DNA from: Bacteroidota bacterium
GTDB taxonomy: Bacteria > Bacteroidota > Bacteroidia > Bacteroidales > Prolixibacteraceae
Length of the DNA stretch: 15,145 nucleotides
Direction: 5' to 3'
Assembly (NCBI GenBank): GCA_013203755.1
Contig: JABMPI010000704.1
Location: forward strand, 1-15,145
Below the pieces are notes generated by a model. The model ran no database searches. It saw nothing but the letters and a program-made list of their open reading frames with translations, and was not told the origin of the DNA. Below are positions 1 through 6,770 of this stretch, one piece after another. Numbering within the stretch: position 1 is the stretch's first letter; every line of letters begins with the position of its first letter. The translations under genes and the position numbers were made by a program.

Positions 1-767
1 AAACCACTTGGAGAAACACCTTCAAAACCATGACTGGTATATTCTTTATTGATGACTTCCGTTAGTTGATTGATGCTTTTGGAGGAATGAAGCGCATCCA
101 TTTGTCCGGGACGTATCCTGTCAATGAACTCAGCAAAGCTCGTAATATTGGCATCTCCCAAATGTATGATACCAAATACGGTAAGACTTACTGCACCAAA
201 CAGAAGAATAGCTGTTTGTAATGCCTGAGTAAGCACAACCGCTTTTAATCCCCCAAGAATATAGTAAACCAATGTAATTATCGAAATAAGAGAAATGGAA
301 AGTGTGACACTCATCCCAAAAAAGCGGTTAAATATAATTGCACCTGCATACATACTCATTCCAATATGCACAAACAAGGCAGAAAGTATGGCTATAAATG
401 CAAAAACAGTCCTTGAGCGAGAGTCGTACCTGCGTTCCAAAAACTCCGGCAAAGTTTGAATCTTGCTTTTAAAATAGTATGGTGCAAAAATCAGTGCCAG
501 AATAATTAGCGTAACGCCTGCCAGCCACTCAAAAGCTCCCCAAACCAAACCTTCATTAAAGCCTGAGGCTGCCAAACCCACAAGGTGTATGGTGGAGATA
601 TTTGCTGCAAAAAGGGACAAGCCAATAAAAGGCCATTTCAAATCCCTTCCGGCCAAAAAGAAACTGTCACTGGTTTCCCTCTTTTTTGTTACCTGATAAA
701 CACCTATAAAGATTACTACTAATAGCAATCCAATTATTATCACAAGATCAATCGTAGCAATATTCAT
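1..767 (-). CDS. Sodium:solute symporter (SSS family), N-terminal part, cut by window edge
   Basis: Reading the minus strand from the ATG at 767 gives 255 codons open to the window edge. The product begins MNIATIDLVIIIGLLLVVIF and is very hydrophobic, with likely membrane helices near residues 6-24, 46-66, 74-96, 120-146, 152-172 and 178-202. Family hallmarks are FFLAGRDLKWP followed by AANIST (about residues 37-59), the usual TM1-TM2 region of SSS proteins with its unwound sodium/substrate segment, and GGLKAV..TQALQ (about 172-184), close to the GG.kAV..TD..Q signature. SSS proteins use the sodium gradient to import sugars, sialic acid, amino acids or vitamins across the inner membrane. The gene starts 28 bases after rbsD, so the two probably share a transcript and the substrate is probably a monosaccharide such as ribose. 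That substrate is inferred from context only. The C-terminal half lies outside the window. Confidence 0.9.
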   Translation of the reverse strand, partial: MNIATIDLVIIIGLLLVVIFIGVYQVTKKRETSDSFFLAGRDLKWPFIGLSLFAANISTIHLVGLAASGFNEGLVWGAFEWLAGVTLIILALIFAPYYFKSKIQTLPEFLERRYDSRSRTVFAFIAILSALFVHIGMSMYAGAIIFNRFFGMSVTLSISLISIITLVYYILGGLKAVVLTQALQTAILLFGAVSLTVFGIIHLGDANITSFAEFIDRIRPGQMDALHSSKSINQLTEVINKEYTSHGFEGVSPSG

Positions 768-795
768 TTTAAAGTATTATTTCTTAGTTTATAAT

Positions 796-1215
796 CTATT
801 CGTTTTCACAATACCACCTATCACCTGCACCGGACACCAGGATTACATTGCCATATGCTGTAAAATCCCCCGTTCTTATAACTGCTTTTACTTCTTTTGC
901 CCTTTGCTTTAACTCTACATGTTCAATTACCTCCACATCCGTTTTTTCGCCCCATACTTTCGATATTTTTTCAAATAGTGTAGGATTTGTATCTTTGGTT
1001 TGTTGTGCCATTATCATTTTCTCAACTGAATAAAACTTTACCAACTCACCAAGCACATCAAGCACCATTGGCACATTTTCACTCAAAGACAGGTCAACAA
1101 CTTCCAAACCTTTTGGAATTGCAAATCCGGCATCAACAACCATTAACAGATCTCCATGCCCCTGCTCGGATATTATTCTTGCAATCTTGGTATTTATAAT
1201 CCCTATTTCTTTCAT
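796..1215 (-). CDS. rbsD: D-ribose pyranase, RbsD/FucU family
   Basis: This is a 139-aa protein, the family's usual length, when started at the ATG at 1215 (MKEIGIINTKIARIISEQGH). An upstream ATG at 1275 would add 20 residues (MFLLLIIFTF...) that do not fit the family and would run over the predicted promoter. RbsD interconverts the beta-pyranose and beta-furanose forms of D-ribose, supplying furanose to ribokinase. Visible residues fit the known active site: H20 (catalytic His in GHGD), D28, H99, K103, Y121 and N123 in the AYGNVIL segment. The segments IPKGLEVVDLSL and KAVIRTGDFTAYGN resemble RbsD more than FucU. The C-terminus (SGAGDRWYCENE) is longer than the short ending of the E. coli protein. 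It lies directly upstream of the SSS transporter and divergent from the ROK repressor, which suggests a regulated sugar uptake operon. Ribose itself is not proven. Confidence 0.9.
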   Translation of the reverse strand: MKEIGIINTKIARIISEQGHGDLLMVVDAGFAIPKGLEVVDLSLSENVPMVLDVLGELVKFYSVEKMIMAQQTKDTNPTLFEKISKVWGEKTDVEVIEHVELKQRAKEVKAVIRTGDFTAYGNVILVSGAGDRWYCENE

Positions 1216-1244
1216 CTTAGCTAATATCTTTTTAAATTCATTTT

Positions 1245-1275
1245 CAAAAGTAAATATTATCAATAACAAAAACAA
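1245..1275 (-). promoter_or_regulatory. Predicted Bacteroidota-type promoter for rbsD
   Basis: On the minus strand TACTTTTG (1252 down to 1245) matches the -7 consensus TAnnTTTG exactly. A TTG -33 element lies at 1275-1273 with a 20-nt spacer. Transcription would start about 20-25 nt before the rbsD ATG at 1215. A second perfect -7 match lies at 1293-1300 without a clear partner, because the 12-mer TTCAAAAGTAAA occurs twice (1243-1254 and 1291-1302). The duplicate may be a second promoter or part of an operator. Confidence 0.5.
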
Positions 1276-1397
1276 CTTTTTAATACCATATTCAAAAGTA
1301 AAATTCTATATATTGCTAGGAATCAGGACTCATACTGTCTATTTATGAGACATATATGAATATTGTTTTTAATAATTATAAAGAAAAATAAATTTTC

Positions 1398-1428
1398 ATG
1401 GATTTTAAATATTATTTAAATATCTTTG
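1398..1428 (+). promoter_or_regulatory. Predicted promoter for the ROK regulator gene
   Basis: TATCTTTG at 1421-1428 matches TAnnTTTG exactly. An imperfect -33 element (ATG instead of TTG) lies at 1398-1400 with a 20-nt spacer. A start near 1435 leaves a leader of about 14 nt before the ATG at 1449. This placement argues that the in-frame ATG at 1398 is promoter DNA and not the translation start. Confidence 0.4.
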
Positions 1429-1448
1429 TTAGAAAGATTCTAATTGCT

Positions 1449-2666
1449 ATGAGCAAAGCGTATAAAAAAATGGATGTAGGTTTAATGAACCTCACAAATA
1501 AAAGAGTAATCTTAAAACTGATTAAGCAGAAAGCAGAAATCAGCCGTTCAGCAATTGCTAAAGAAACAGGATTAACTCCACCATCAATTACCAGAATTGT
1601 TGACGAACTTATCCAAAAAGACAATCTAGTAGAATACGTAGGCGTTGGAAACTCAAGCGGAGGAAGACCTCCTGTAATAGTAAAATTTAAAAATGAAAAT
1701 AATTACATCATAGGTATTGACCTTGGAGCAACTTATATTAGAGGTTGCCTGGTAGATTTAAATGCTAAATTTATTTCTGAAATACAAATCCAAACAGAAA
1801 TAGAAAAAGGTTTTAATCATATTATAGAAAAGGTAATTCAGTTAATAAACAAACTGTCAACCAGAAAAGAAGATGCTGCCAAAATATGGGAAGTAGGAAT
1901 AGGTGTTGCAGGATTGGTTAATAGTAAAACAGGAATTATTGAATCATCTCCTGATTTTGGATGGACAAATATCAATTTAAGGGAGGAGCTTAGTAAAAGT
2001 ATCGACTTACCCTTCTTTTATGATAATTCAACCCGCTTAATGGCTCTGGGGGAATTAAACTTTAATAACAAAAAAGACCTGTCAAGTTTTGCAGTTATAA
2101 ATGTTGGTTATGGAATTGCAGCTGGTTTGGTAATTAACAATAGACTTGTACGAGGCCATGCCGGTTTTGCTGGAGAATTTGGTCATATATCAGTAGATAC
2201 ATGCAGTAAGGTTAAATGCAAATGTGGGATGTATGGCTGTCTTGAAGCCTTAGCATCGGGACACAGAATTGCTTCTGTTGGGAAAATGGAATTGGAACAT
2301 AAAGATGCAAAATTATTAAAAAAGCTATGTGAAAATAATCAAAACATTGTTACTGCTGAAATTGTAGCAAAAGCAGCTAAAGAGGGCGATCCCGTATCCA
2401 TCAGAATTTACGATGAGGTTACAGAATATTTATGCAAAGGGATAGGTGTTATTGCCAACTTATTAAATCCTGAAGTCGTTTATATTGGTGGTGGAATTTC
2501 GTTGAATGGTGACTTTTTATTTGATTTGATTAATAGCAAAATATCCAATTTTTTGATTGCTCCAAATTCGAACTTAAAAATACTTCCTTCTACATTTGCC
2601 GAACAAGCAACTTCAATTGGTGCTGTTTCATTGGTTTTGGAAAAGGTTATGAATTTGGAGCTTTAA
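1449..2666 (+). CDS. ROK-family transcriptional regulator (NagC/Mlc/XylR type)
   Basis: From the ATG at 1449 the product is 405 aa, the usual length for NagC/Mlc-type ROK repressors. An in-frame ATG at 1398 would add 17 hydrophobic residues and overlap a predicted promoter, so it is disfavoured. The N-terminus (about residues 10-65) is a winged helix-turn-helix: NKRVILKLIKQKAEISRSAI, then TGLTPPSITRIVDELI, then a wing with SSGGRPP. The ROK sugar-kinase fold follows with GIDLGATYIRGCLVD (ATP/phosphate motif) and GEFGHISVD plus CKCGMYGCLE, which supply the zinc-binding His and Cys cluster typical of ROK proteins. Such regulators bind DNA without ligand and release it on binding a sugar or sugar phosphate. 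Being divergent from rbsD and the symporter, it is the obvious candidate regulator of that operon and perhaps of itself. The effector cannot be told from sequence. Confidence 0.9.
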   Translation: MSKAYKKMDVGLMNLTNKRVILKLIKQKAEISRSAIAKETGLTPPSITRIVDELIQKDNLVEYVGVGNSSGGRPPVIVKFKNENNYIIGIDLGATYIRGCLVDLNAKFISEIQIQTEIEKGFNHIIEKVIQLINKLSTRKEDAAKIWEVGIGVAGLVNSKTGIIESSPDFGWTNINLREELSKSIDLPFFYDNSTRLMALGELNFNNKKDLSSFAVINVGYGIAAGLVINNRLVRGHAGFAGEFGHISVDTCSKVKCKCGMYGCLEALASGHRIASVGKMELEHKDAKLLKKLCENNQNIVTAEIVAKAAKEGDPVSIRIYDEVTEYLCKGIGVIANLLNPEVVYIGGGISLNGDFLFDLINSKISNFLIAPNSNLKILPSTFAEQATSIGAVSLVLEKVMNLEL

Positions 2667-2957
2667 TTTGACAATATTCCACGTTTAGACTTTCATTCTA
2701 TGTGAGGGATATTTTCTATATTAGGGCAATACGTTTTCTAAATCATAATCTCTTGAAATAATTTAAATATTATATTATTGTCTTCTGCTAGCTTTTGTTG
2801 TGTTCATTGGATTAAATGCCAGATTCTGGTTTGTTCAATAAGACCATTTCAGTATCTTAAATTAATTGAAAAATATATATTGTGATTATCTTTTATGAAT
2901 TGAATCGTGGGTTAAGCATACCTTTCAAAGAAGTATTAATTTAATCATTTTGTTAAA
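2667..2957. other. AT-rich intergenic stretch with no recognisable gene
   Basis: About 290 bases separate the ROK gene from the left side of the insertion sequence. The stretch is very AT-rich and broken by stops in all frames. I see no terminator with a clean GC stem, no RNA gene and no convincing remnant ORF. Short in-frame pieces around 2785-2840 are too small to assign. Confidence 0.6.
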
Positions 2958-3038
2958 CCCTTAACTCCGCAAAAGGAAAGCAATAAAAATCGGTAAGCCC
3001 TGTAAAATCAAGCCTCACAAAGCTTGCCCGATTGATTA

Positions 3039-3062
3039 TTTTTCACTTATTTAGGTGAAAAA
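3039..3062 (+). other. Hairpin just upstream of the transposase start
   Basis: TTTTTCAC (3039-3046) and GTGAAAAA (3055-3062) form a perfect 8-bp stem with an 8-nt loop, ending 11 nt before the transposase ATG at 3074. A stem here could mask the start region when the element is transcribed from outside, a known way for insertion sequences to limit transposase made by read-through. That role is inferred from position only. Confidence 0.4.
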
Positions 3063-3073
3063 CATCGTTGCGG

Positions 3074-4270
3074 ATGAAAATCACATATTCTTCAGAAAAA
3101 ATCAACTCTTTCGGCGGAATTAATTTTGCTGATCATATTGTCAGAAATGCCTCGGTCTATACAACCATTGACAAAACTCTTGGTGGGCGCGGGGTGAAAG
3201 CCGAATATTCTTACAGTGACCTGATCCGGTCGTACCTGTTAATGGTGCTTTGCGGTGGCGAATGTGCCGAAGATATTACCGAACATCTGCGTTCGGAACT
3301 GGCTCATGTCAAAGGGTTTGAAGTGTGTTCGGCTGACACTTTGCTCCGGATGCAAAAAGAACTTGCCACAAAAAAAGATACAACTGTTTCAAAAACAGGT
3401 ATTGAACATGATTTCAATATCAATATGGACATGAACAAGTTGTTGGTCAAGTTAGCGGTTCAAACAGGCCAACTATCCCCCAAGAACGACAATTATATTT
3501 TCGACTATGACAATCAGTTCATTCCCACCGACAAGTATGATTCGAAACGGAGTTACAAACATGCCGATGGGTATTTTCCCGGCATAGCTTCAATCGGCAA
3601 CTTCCCTGTTTACATTGAGAACCGCAATGGCAACAGCAACGTGAAATATAAGCAGGACGAAACCCTGAAAAGGGCTTATGGGGTACTGGGCGAAAACGGG
3701 ATAAAGGTGAAGCATAGCCGGATGGATTGTGGGTCGTTCGACCAAAGCGTTGTCCCGGTAGTTGAAGCCAACAGTAAATATTTTTACATCAGGGCACAAC
3801 GATGTGCGAGCCTTTACGATATGGTAAAGAATATAACTTATTGGGAAACAGAAACAATTGGGTTTATAGAATACCAGGTTACATCCATTGAGTATGCGCC
3901 ATTTGGCTGGGACAAAACCTACCGCTACGTGATAACAAGGGAAAAGAAAGTAGATAAACAAGGCGACGATTTCACCTACAGGGCAATAATGACAAACAAC
4001 CGTGAAATTACCGACCTCGAAGTAGTTGAATTTTATAACGACAGAGGTGATAGCGAACGGCTGTTTGATGAGATGAACAATGATTTTCTTTGGAAAAAGA
4101 TGCCATTCTCTTTTCTTCATGAAAACACCGTGTTCCTTATCATGATGGCAATTTGCCGGAACCTTTACCACTTTCTGACCGATTTCATCAGTAAAAAGTT
4201 GGATTTTATCAAGCCAACCTTCAGGTTGAAGAAATTTATTTTTCGTTTCATGGTTGTGCCCTCCAAATAG
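3074..4270 (+). CDS. IS1380-family transposase, C-terminus lost to an in-frame stop
   Basis: This DDE transposase cuts and rejoins the ends of its own element. The start is the ATG at 3074 (MKITYSSEKINSFGG), typical for the family; a TTG two codons upstream is unlikely. The family pattern is visible: a first acidic cluster FDYDNQFIPTDKYDSKRSY with downstream YFPGIASIGNFPVYIENRNG, a second near KHSRMDCGSFDQSVV, and the third in Y.DRGDSERLFDEMNND, which matches the Y-R-E signature region. The C-terminal RLKKFIFRFMVVPSK normally continues with a Trp and a short basic tail. Here a TAG occupies that position (4268-4270), and the same frame continues INQGRQQILKLFSTRKY to a second TAG at 4337-4339. 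A TGG-to-TAG change would therefore explain a product of 398 aa instead of about 421. The catalytic domain is intact, so activity may be reduced or lost; this cannot be decided from sequence. Confidence 0.88.
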   Translation: MKITYSSEKINSFGGINFADHIVRNASVYTTIDKTLGGRGVKAEYSYSDLIRSYLLMVLCGGECAEDITEHLRSELAHVKGFEVCSADTLLRMQKELATKKDTTVSKTGIEHDFNINMDMNKLLVKLAVQTGQLSPKNDNYIFDYDNQFIPTDKYDSKRSYKHADGYFPGIASIGNFPVYIENRNGNSNVKYKQDETLKRAYGVLGENGIKVKHSRMDCGSFDQSVVPVVEANSKYFYIRAQRCASLYDMVKNITYWETETIGFIEYQVTSIEYAPFGWDKTYRYVITREKKVDKQGDDFTYRAIMTNNREITDLEVVEFYNDRGDSERLFDEMNNDFLWKKMPFSFLHENTVFLIMMAICRNLYHFLTDFISKKLDFIKPTFRLKKFIFRFMVVPSK

Positions 4271-4637
4271 ATAAACCAGGGGCGGCAACAAATTTTAAAG
4301 CTATTTTCGACCCGAAAATATCATCTTTTATTGGGTTAGGGCCAAATAGTTTTCATTGCAGATGGGATAGGTACGTTTTCTTGCTAGTACCAACTCATTG
4401 ATATACAGCACAAATAAAAACAACGATATATTTTGCCACATTTCTCAGAGAGAAAAACTAATAGCAAAACTTTGAATGTTGAAGGACAACGTTGGAAGTG
4501 CCGAATTATGAGGAAAATGCAATCAGGAAACAGATATTGGACGAAAAATATCAAATATTAGGAAACCAAAACATGAAAATGACAATTTTTCAAAACCTAA
4601 TTTTATTGCTGCGGATTTAAGGTATATTTTTCAATCC
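4271..4637 (+). other. Transposase tail and decayed coding sequence, no intact gene
   Basis: The first 70 bases keep the transposase frame after its TAG. From about 4498 a frame opening with GTG reads VPNYEENAIRKQILDEKYQI and stops at 4618-4620. A second frame, open from about 4551 through KPKHENDNFSKPNF and AADLRYIFQS, continues into the small ORF at 4638. The two overlapping frames look like one gene broken by a frameshift, or two unrelated scraps. I recognise no family. Confidence 0.35.
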
Positions 4638-4793
4638 ATGTTTAAACTATTTTACCGTGAACCATATAATTTATTGTTAGAAGAATTCGATATTGAAAAA
4701 GGAGATGAATGGAGTGATGAAGTAAATGAATATAATAATCTACCAATGGGAGTTATGTTTGAAAAATACATTGAGATTGAGTTTAACGATTAA
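4638..4793 (+). pseudogene. Small ORF, probably the 3' remnant of a larger acidic protein
   Basis: The ATG at 4638 opens a 51-aa frame (MFKLFYREPYNLLLEEFDIE... ending YIEIEFND). The same frame stays open upstream without a start, through AADLRYIFQS, back to about 4551, so the piece reads like the C-terminal end of a longer protein whose beginning is missing or shifted. The composition is acidic and aromatic, as in many small bacterial cytoplasmic or immunity-type proteins, but I do not recognise the family. It lies between a damaged transposase and a lipoprotein with a degraded start, which supports decay. It could instead be a genuine short gene. Confidence 0.3.
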
Positions 4794-4916
4794 CGAGCAA
4801 TATCGAAAAGAAGTTACTTGCAATGCTGTTTAAAGAGAAGTTATTTATATTCTTAAACCGTAAGCAAAGTAAGCTCAACTAACAAAAAACAATACCATTA
4901 TATAAAAACACAAAAC

Positions 4917-5300
4917 CTGAAAACAATATATATTCAACTGTTATTATCTTTTGCTGTTCTTACATCCTGCAACGAGGAACAACAAAAAGAATTGGAATAT
5001 CCTGTTGACCAATACCCCGAATTAAGTAGTCTTCCAAATTTGCTAAAAACTGAAATTGAAAAAGGGGTAGAAAAGTCATTTCGGGGATATTTAGAAGTGT
5101 TTTCAAATGCAAATAACAATCCTATGCAAAGTTGCGTCTATTGTTATTTTGTAAATGCACCTGAGGAATATAAACGACTTGTTGATTATTGCGCAGAACA
5201 TTATAATCAAACATTGCTGCTACTGCTAAAGAATTATTTTCACCCAGATGGACTGGCATCCGCTTTCCCAATTACAAATCAGTTTTTTTCGTACTCATAA
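4917..5300 (+). CDS. Small putative lipoprotein with CTG in place of the start codon
   Basis: A frame running into the TAA ending at 5300 contains a lipoprotein signal: LKTIYIQLLLSFAVLTSC, with lipobox LTSC at residues 15-18 counted from the CTG at 4917, followed by the acidic, Gln-rich NEEQQKELE linker typical of surface lipoproteins. No ATG, GTG or TTG lies at the right place. The CTG sits exactly where ATG would be expected (MKTIYIQLLL). A TTG at 4992 would remove the signal peptide and is implausible. The mature part is about 110 aa, with three closely spaced Cys (SCVYCYF, VDYCAEHYN). I recognise no family. Either CTG is used as a weak start, or this is a recent pseudogene in the decayed zone beside the IS. 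The last 15 or so residues (GLASAFPITNQFFSYS) differ in character and may be a frame-altered end. Confidence 0.45.
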   Translation: MKTIYIQLLLSFAVLTSCNEEQQKELEYPVDQYPELSSLPNLLKTEIEKGVEKSFRGYLEVFSNANNNPMQSCVYCYFVNAPEEYKRLVDYCAEHYNQTLLLLLKNYFHPDGLASAFPITNQFFSYS

Positions 5301-5370
5301 AGGTTAAAATTGAATCATAATCTTCTATCAAAAAGTTCGACACCTCCCCCCTTGGGGTCACCGGCAAAAG

Positions 5371-5408
5371 GCCGCAAAACATTTATTACAAATGGCTTGC
5401 GGCTTTTT
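5371..5408. terminator. Hairpin terminator between converging genes
   Basis: GCCGCAA (5371-5377) pairs with TTGCGGC (5397-5403). Inside it CATTT (5380-5384) pairs with AAATG (5390-5394) across a 5-nt loop, separated from the outer stem by a 2x2 internal loop. TTTTT (5404-5408) and further A/T follow on the plus strand, so it should end transcripts from the lipoprotein side efficiently. On the minus strand the stem is followed by CTTTT, which may also stop transcripts of the sialidase-like gene ending at 5447. Confidence 0.75.
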
Positions 5409-5446
5409 ATTTATACATTGCAATTCAATAAATGCCCAATCGAATA

Positions 5447-6553
5447 TTATAATCTGGCAGGATCAACCACAACATATTTTACCGATTTACGCTGATAGGT
5501 ATAAGTAATGTGAACCAAACCATCTGTAGCCTGAATAATTGCCGGATAAGAAAATTCACCCTCCTTACGCTCAAGTGTTGTTACAGGCTTCCAATTTTTG
5601 CCATCTTCTGAAATTGCAAGGTTTAACATGTTTCGGCTTCTCGGAAAATCGCTATTTCGAATGGTATGATTGTAAATTAAAAGTTGTCTACCATCTGCCA
5701 AAGTTATTGCATCGGTTCCCGAGTTAGGGTTTGGAAGTTCCGTTGCACTCATTTTACTCCAGGTTCTGCCACCATCTTCCGACCAGCTTTGAGTAACTAC
5801 ATTTTGACGACTTCTGCACAACACCTGCATTTTCCCATTGGGGTAGGTTAAAATACTTGGTTGAATAGCACCAAATTCAACTCCATCGTTAATTGGCCCA
5901 ACTACTTCCCAGGTTTTTCCAAAATCTTTCGTAATTTCAAAATGTACCCGCCAGTAATCTTTGTCTCCTTTTCTTACTTCAGAGCTCGAAGGACAAACAA
6001 TTGTTCCATCTTCCAATTGAATGGGCTTATTTTTTACCGGACCAAGCAAATGCCCAACTTTTCCATCTTCACCCAATTTTACCGGCTTCGTCCAGGTTCT
6101 TCCATTATTTTCTGAAGTAGTTAACATTCCCCACAAATCGCGAGGATTGGGTCCAGACTTATAAAACAACATAAGCGGCCCATTTTTAGGTTTAAAAAGT
6201 ACTGGATTCCATGTAGGATAGCGTAAATTATCATTTTCAAATCCATTTACTACTTCCACTGGTTCCGACCAGTTACCATCTAAATTCATAGAAACCCAAA
6301 TTCCAACATCGGGATTTTTCTCTTCCGTTCCTCCAAACCAAGCGGCAATAAATCCATCTTCCACTTCAACAATTGTTGAAGCGTGGCATTCCGGCGTTGG
6401 TTTATCATCTAACGGATAAATTAATTCACCCTTTAAATAGCCAACATCTCCAATTTTTACCACTTCAGGAATTTCATGTTTTTTCTGCGCAAAAGCGGAC
6501 GTTGTAAAACTTAATAAAACGAACAAAAACAAAGTGCTTTTTAAAATTTTCAT
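5447..6553 (-). CDS. Exported sialidase-like beta-propeller protein (BNR/Asp-box, COG4692 type)
   Basis: The 368-aa product has a signal peptide (MKILKSTLFLFVLLSFTTSA, cleavage probably after AFA at residue 22) and no lipobox Cys, so it is likely periplasmic or secreted. Four Asp boxes (S.D.G.TW) are visible: SENNGRTW (147-154), TKDFGKTW (208-215), SEDGGRTW (258-265) and SEDGKNW (315-321). They mark successive blades of a sialidase-type propeller. ECHASTIVEV (55-64), AAWFGGTEE (70-78) and RYPTWNPVLF (111-120) are typical of the predicted-neuraminidase group COG4692. That group shares the sialidase fold, but true sialic acid specificity is unproven for many members, and some propellers of this shape act on other sugars such as rhamnosides. 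The classical sialidase Arg triad cannot be assigned here with confidence. It lies downstream of the GH36-like gene in the same direction, across a 217-bp gap with a large hairpin and its own promoter-like -7 element. Confidence 0.82.
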   Translation of the reverse strand: MKILKSTLFLFVLLSFTTSAFAQKKHEIPEVVKIGDVGYLKGELIYPLDDKPTPECHASTIVEVEDGFIAAWFGGTEEKNPDVGIWVSMNLDGNWSEPVEVVNGFENDNLRYPTWNPVLFKPKNGPLMLFYKSGPNPRDLWGMLTTSENNGRTWTKPVKLGEDGKVGHLLGPVKNKPIQLEDGTIVCPSSSEVRKGDKDYWRVHFEITKDFGKTWEVVGPINDGVEFGAIQPSILTYPNGKMQVLCRSRQNVVTQSWSEDGGRTWSKMSATELPNPNSGTDAITLADGRQLLIYNHTIRNSDFPRSRNMLNLAISEDGKNWKPVTTLERKEGEFSYPAIIQATDGLVHITYTYQRKSVKYVVVDPARL

Positions 6554-6582
6554 ATTATTTCTATTATGATTATTGCATTATT

Positions 6583-6590
6583 CAAAACTA
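6583..6590 (-). promoter_or_regulatory. Possible -7 element upstream of the sialidase-like gene
   Basis: On the minus strand TAGTTTTG (6590 to 6583) matches TAnnTTTG exactly and would start transcription about 22-25 nt before the ATG at 6553. I see no TTG at the proper -33 distance, so the promoter call is weak. If real, it lets the gene be expressed separately from the GH36-like gene. Confidence 0.35.
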
Positions 6591-6672
6591 CCAAAATGAA
6601 TCAAATTGTTGATTCTAATTTTCCTTAAATATAATCTTAACCGTTTCTCACTTCAATTTAAATTACAAAGTA

Positions 6673-6766
6673 TTGAGTCCACTCCGAAAAGTCAAAAAGT
6701 ACGTCATTGCGATCCGCCAGATGACTGATTGCAATGACGAAAAATCACTTTTCGGAGCAAACTCAA
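6673..6766. repeat. 94-nt interrupted palindrome between the two glycosidase genes
   Basis: Three nested perfect arms are separated by short internal loops. TTGAGT (6673-6678) pairs with ACTCAA (6761-6766); CTCCGAAAAGT (6682-6692) with ACTTTTCGGAG (6747-6757); and CGTCATTGC (6702-6710) with GCAATGACG (6731-6739). A central loop of about 20 nt remains. The total is 26 paired positions. It starts 4 nt after the GH36-like stop codon on the minus strand. The CGTCATTGCGA core with GCAATGACG resembles palindromic repeats scattered between genes in many bacterial genomes, so a mobile or repeated palindromic element is plausible. As RNA it could protect the upstream message's 3' end or reduce read-through. 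The downstream side has no proper T-run. Confidence 0.75.
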
Positions 6767-6770
6767 GTAT

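Larger units (their letters stand above)
2958..4341 (+). mobile_element. IS1380-family insertion sequence, boundaries tentative
   Basis: The element is defined by its transposase. Its ends are proposed from a weak, gapped inverted match: CCCTTAACTCCGCAAAAGG at 2958-2976 against the reverse complement of the right side, CCCTAACCCAATAAAAG (4341 back to 4325). I found no matching 4-5 bp target duplication outside these points, so the true ends may differ or the copy may be degraded or rearranged. The internal DNA is visibly richer in GC than both flanks, consistent with recent acquisition. Confidence 0.4.

Noticed and set aside
3590..4291. 233-codon open frame on the minus strand
   Set aside because: It is fully antisense to the IS1380 transposase, has no recognisable domain and a Cys/His/Phe-rich composition typical of a shadow frame.
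2958..4341. Target-site duplication flanking the IS
   Set aside because: Short flanks on both sides were compared for several choices of end and no 4-5 bp match was found, so none is reported.
5346..5358. CCCC/GGGG mini-hairpin upstream of the terminator
   Set aside because: The stem is only four bases with a three-base loop and no T-run; the adjacent longer hairpin explains termination better.
5310..5495. 61-codon plus-strand frame after the lipoprotein
   Set aside because: It runs through the terminator hairpin and into the antisense of the sialidase-like gene; no domain or credible start signal.
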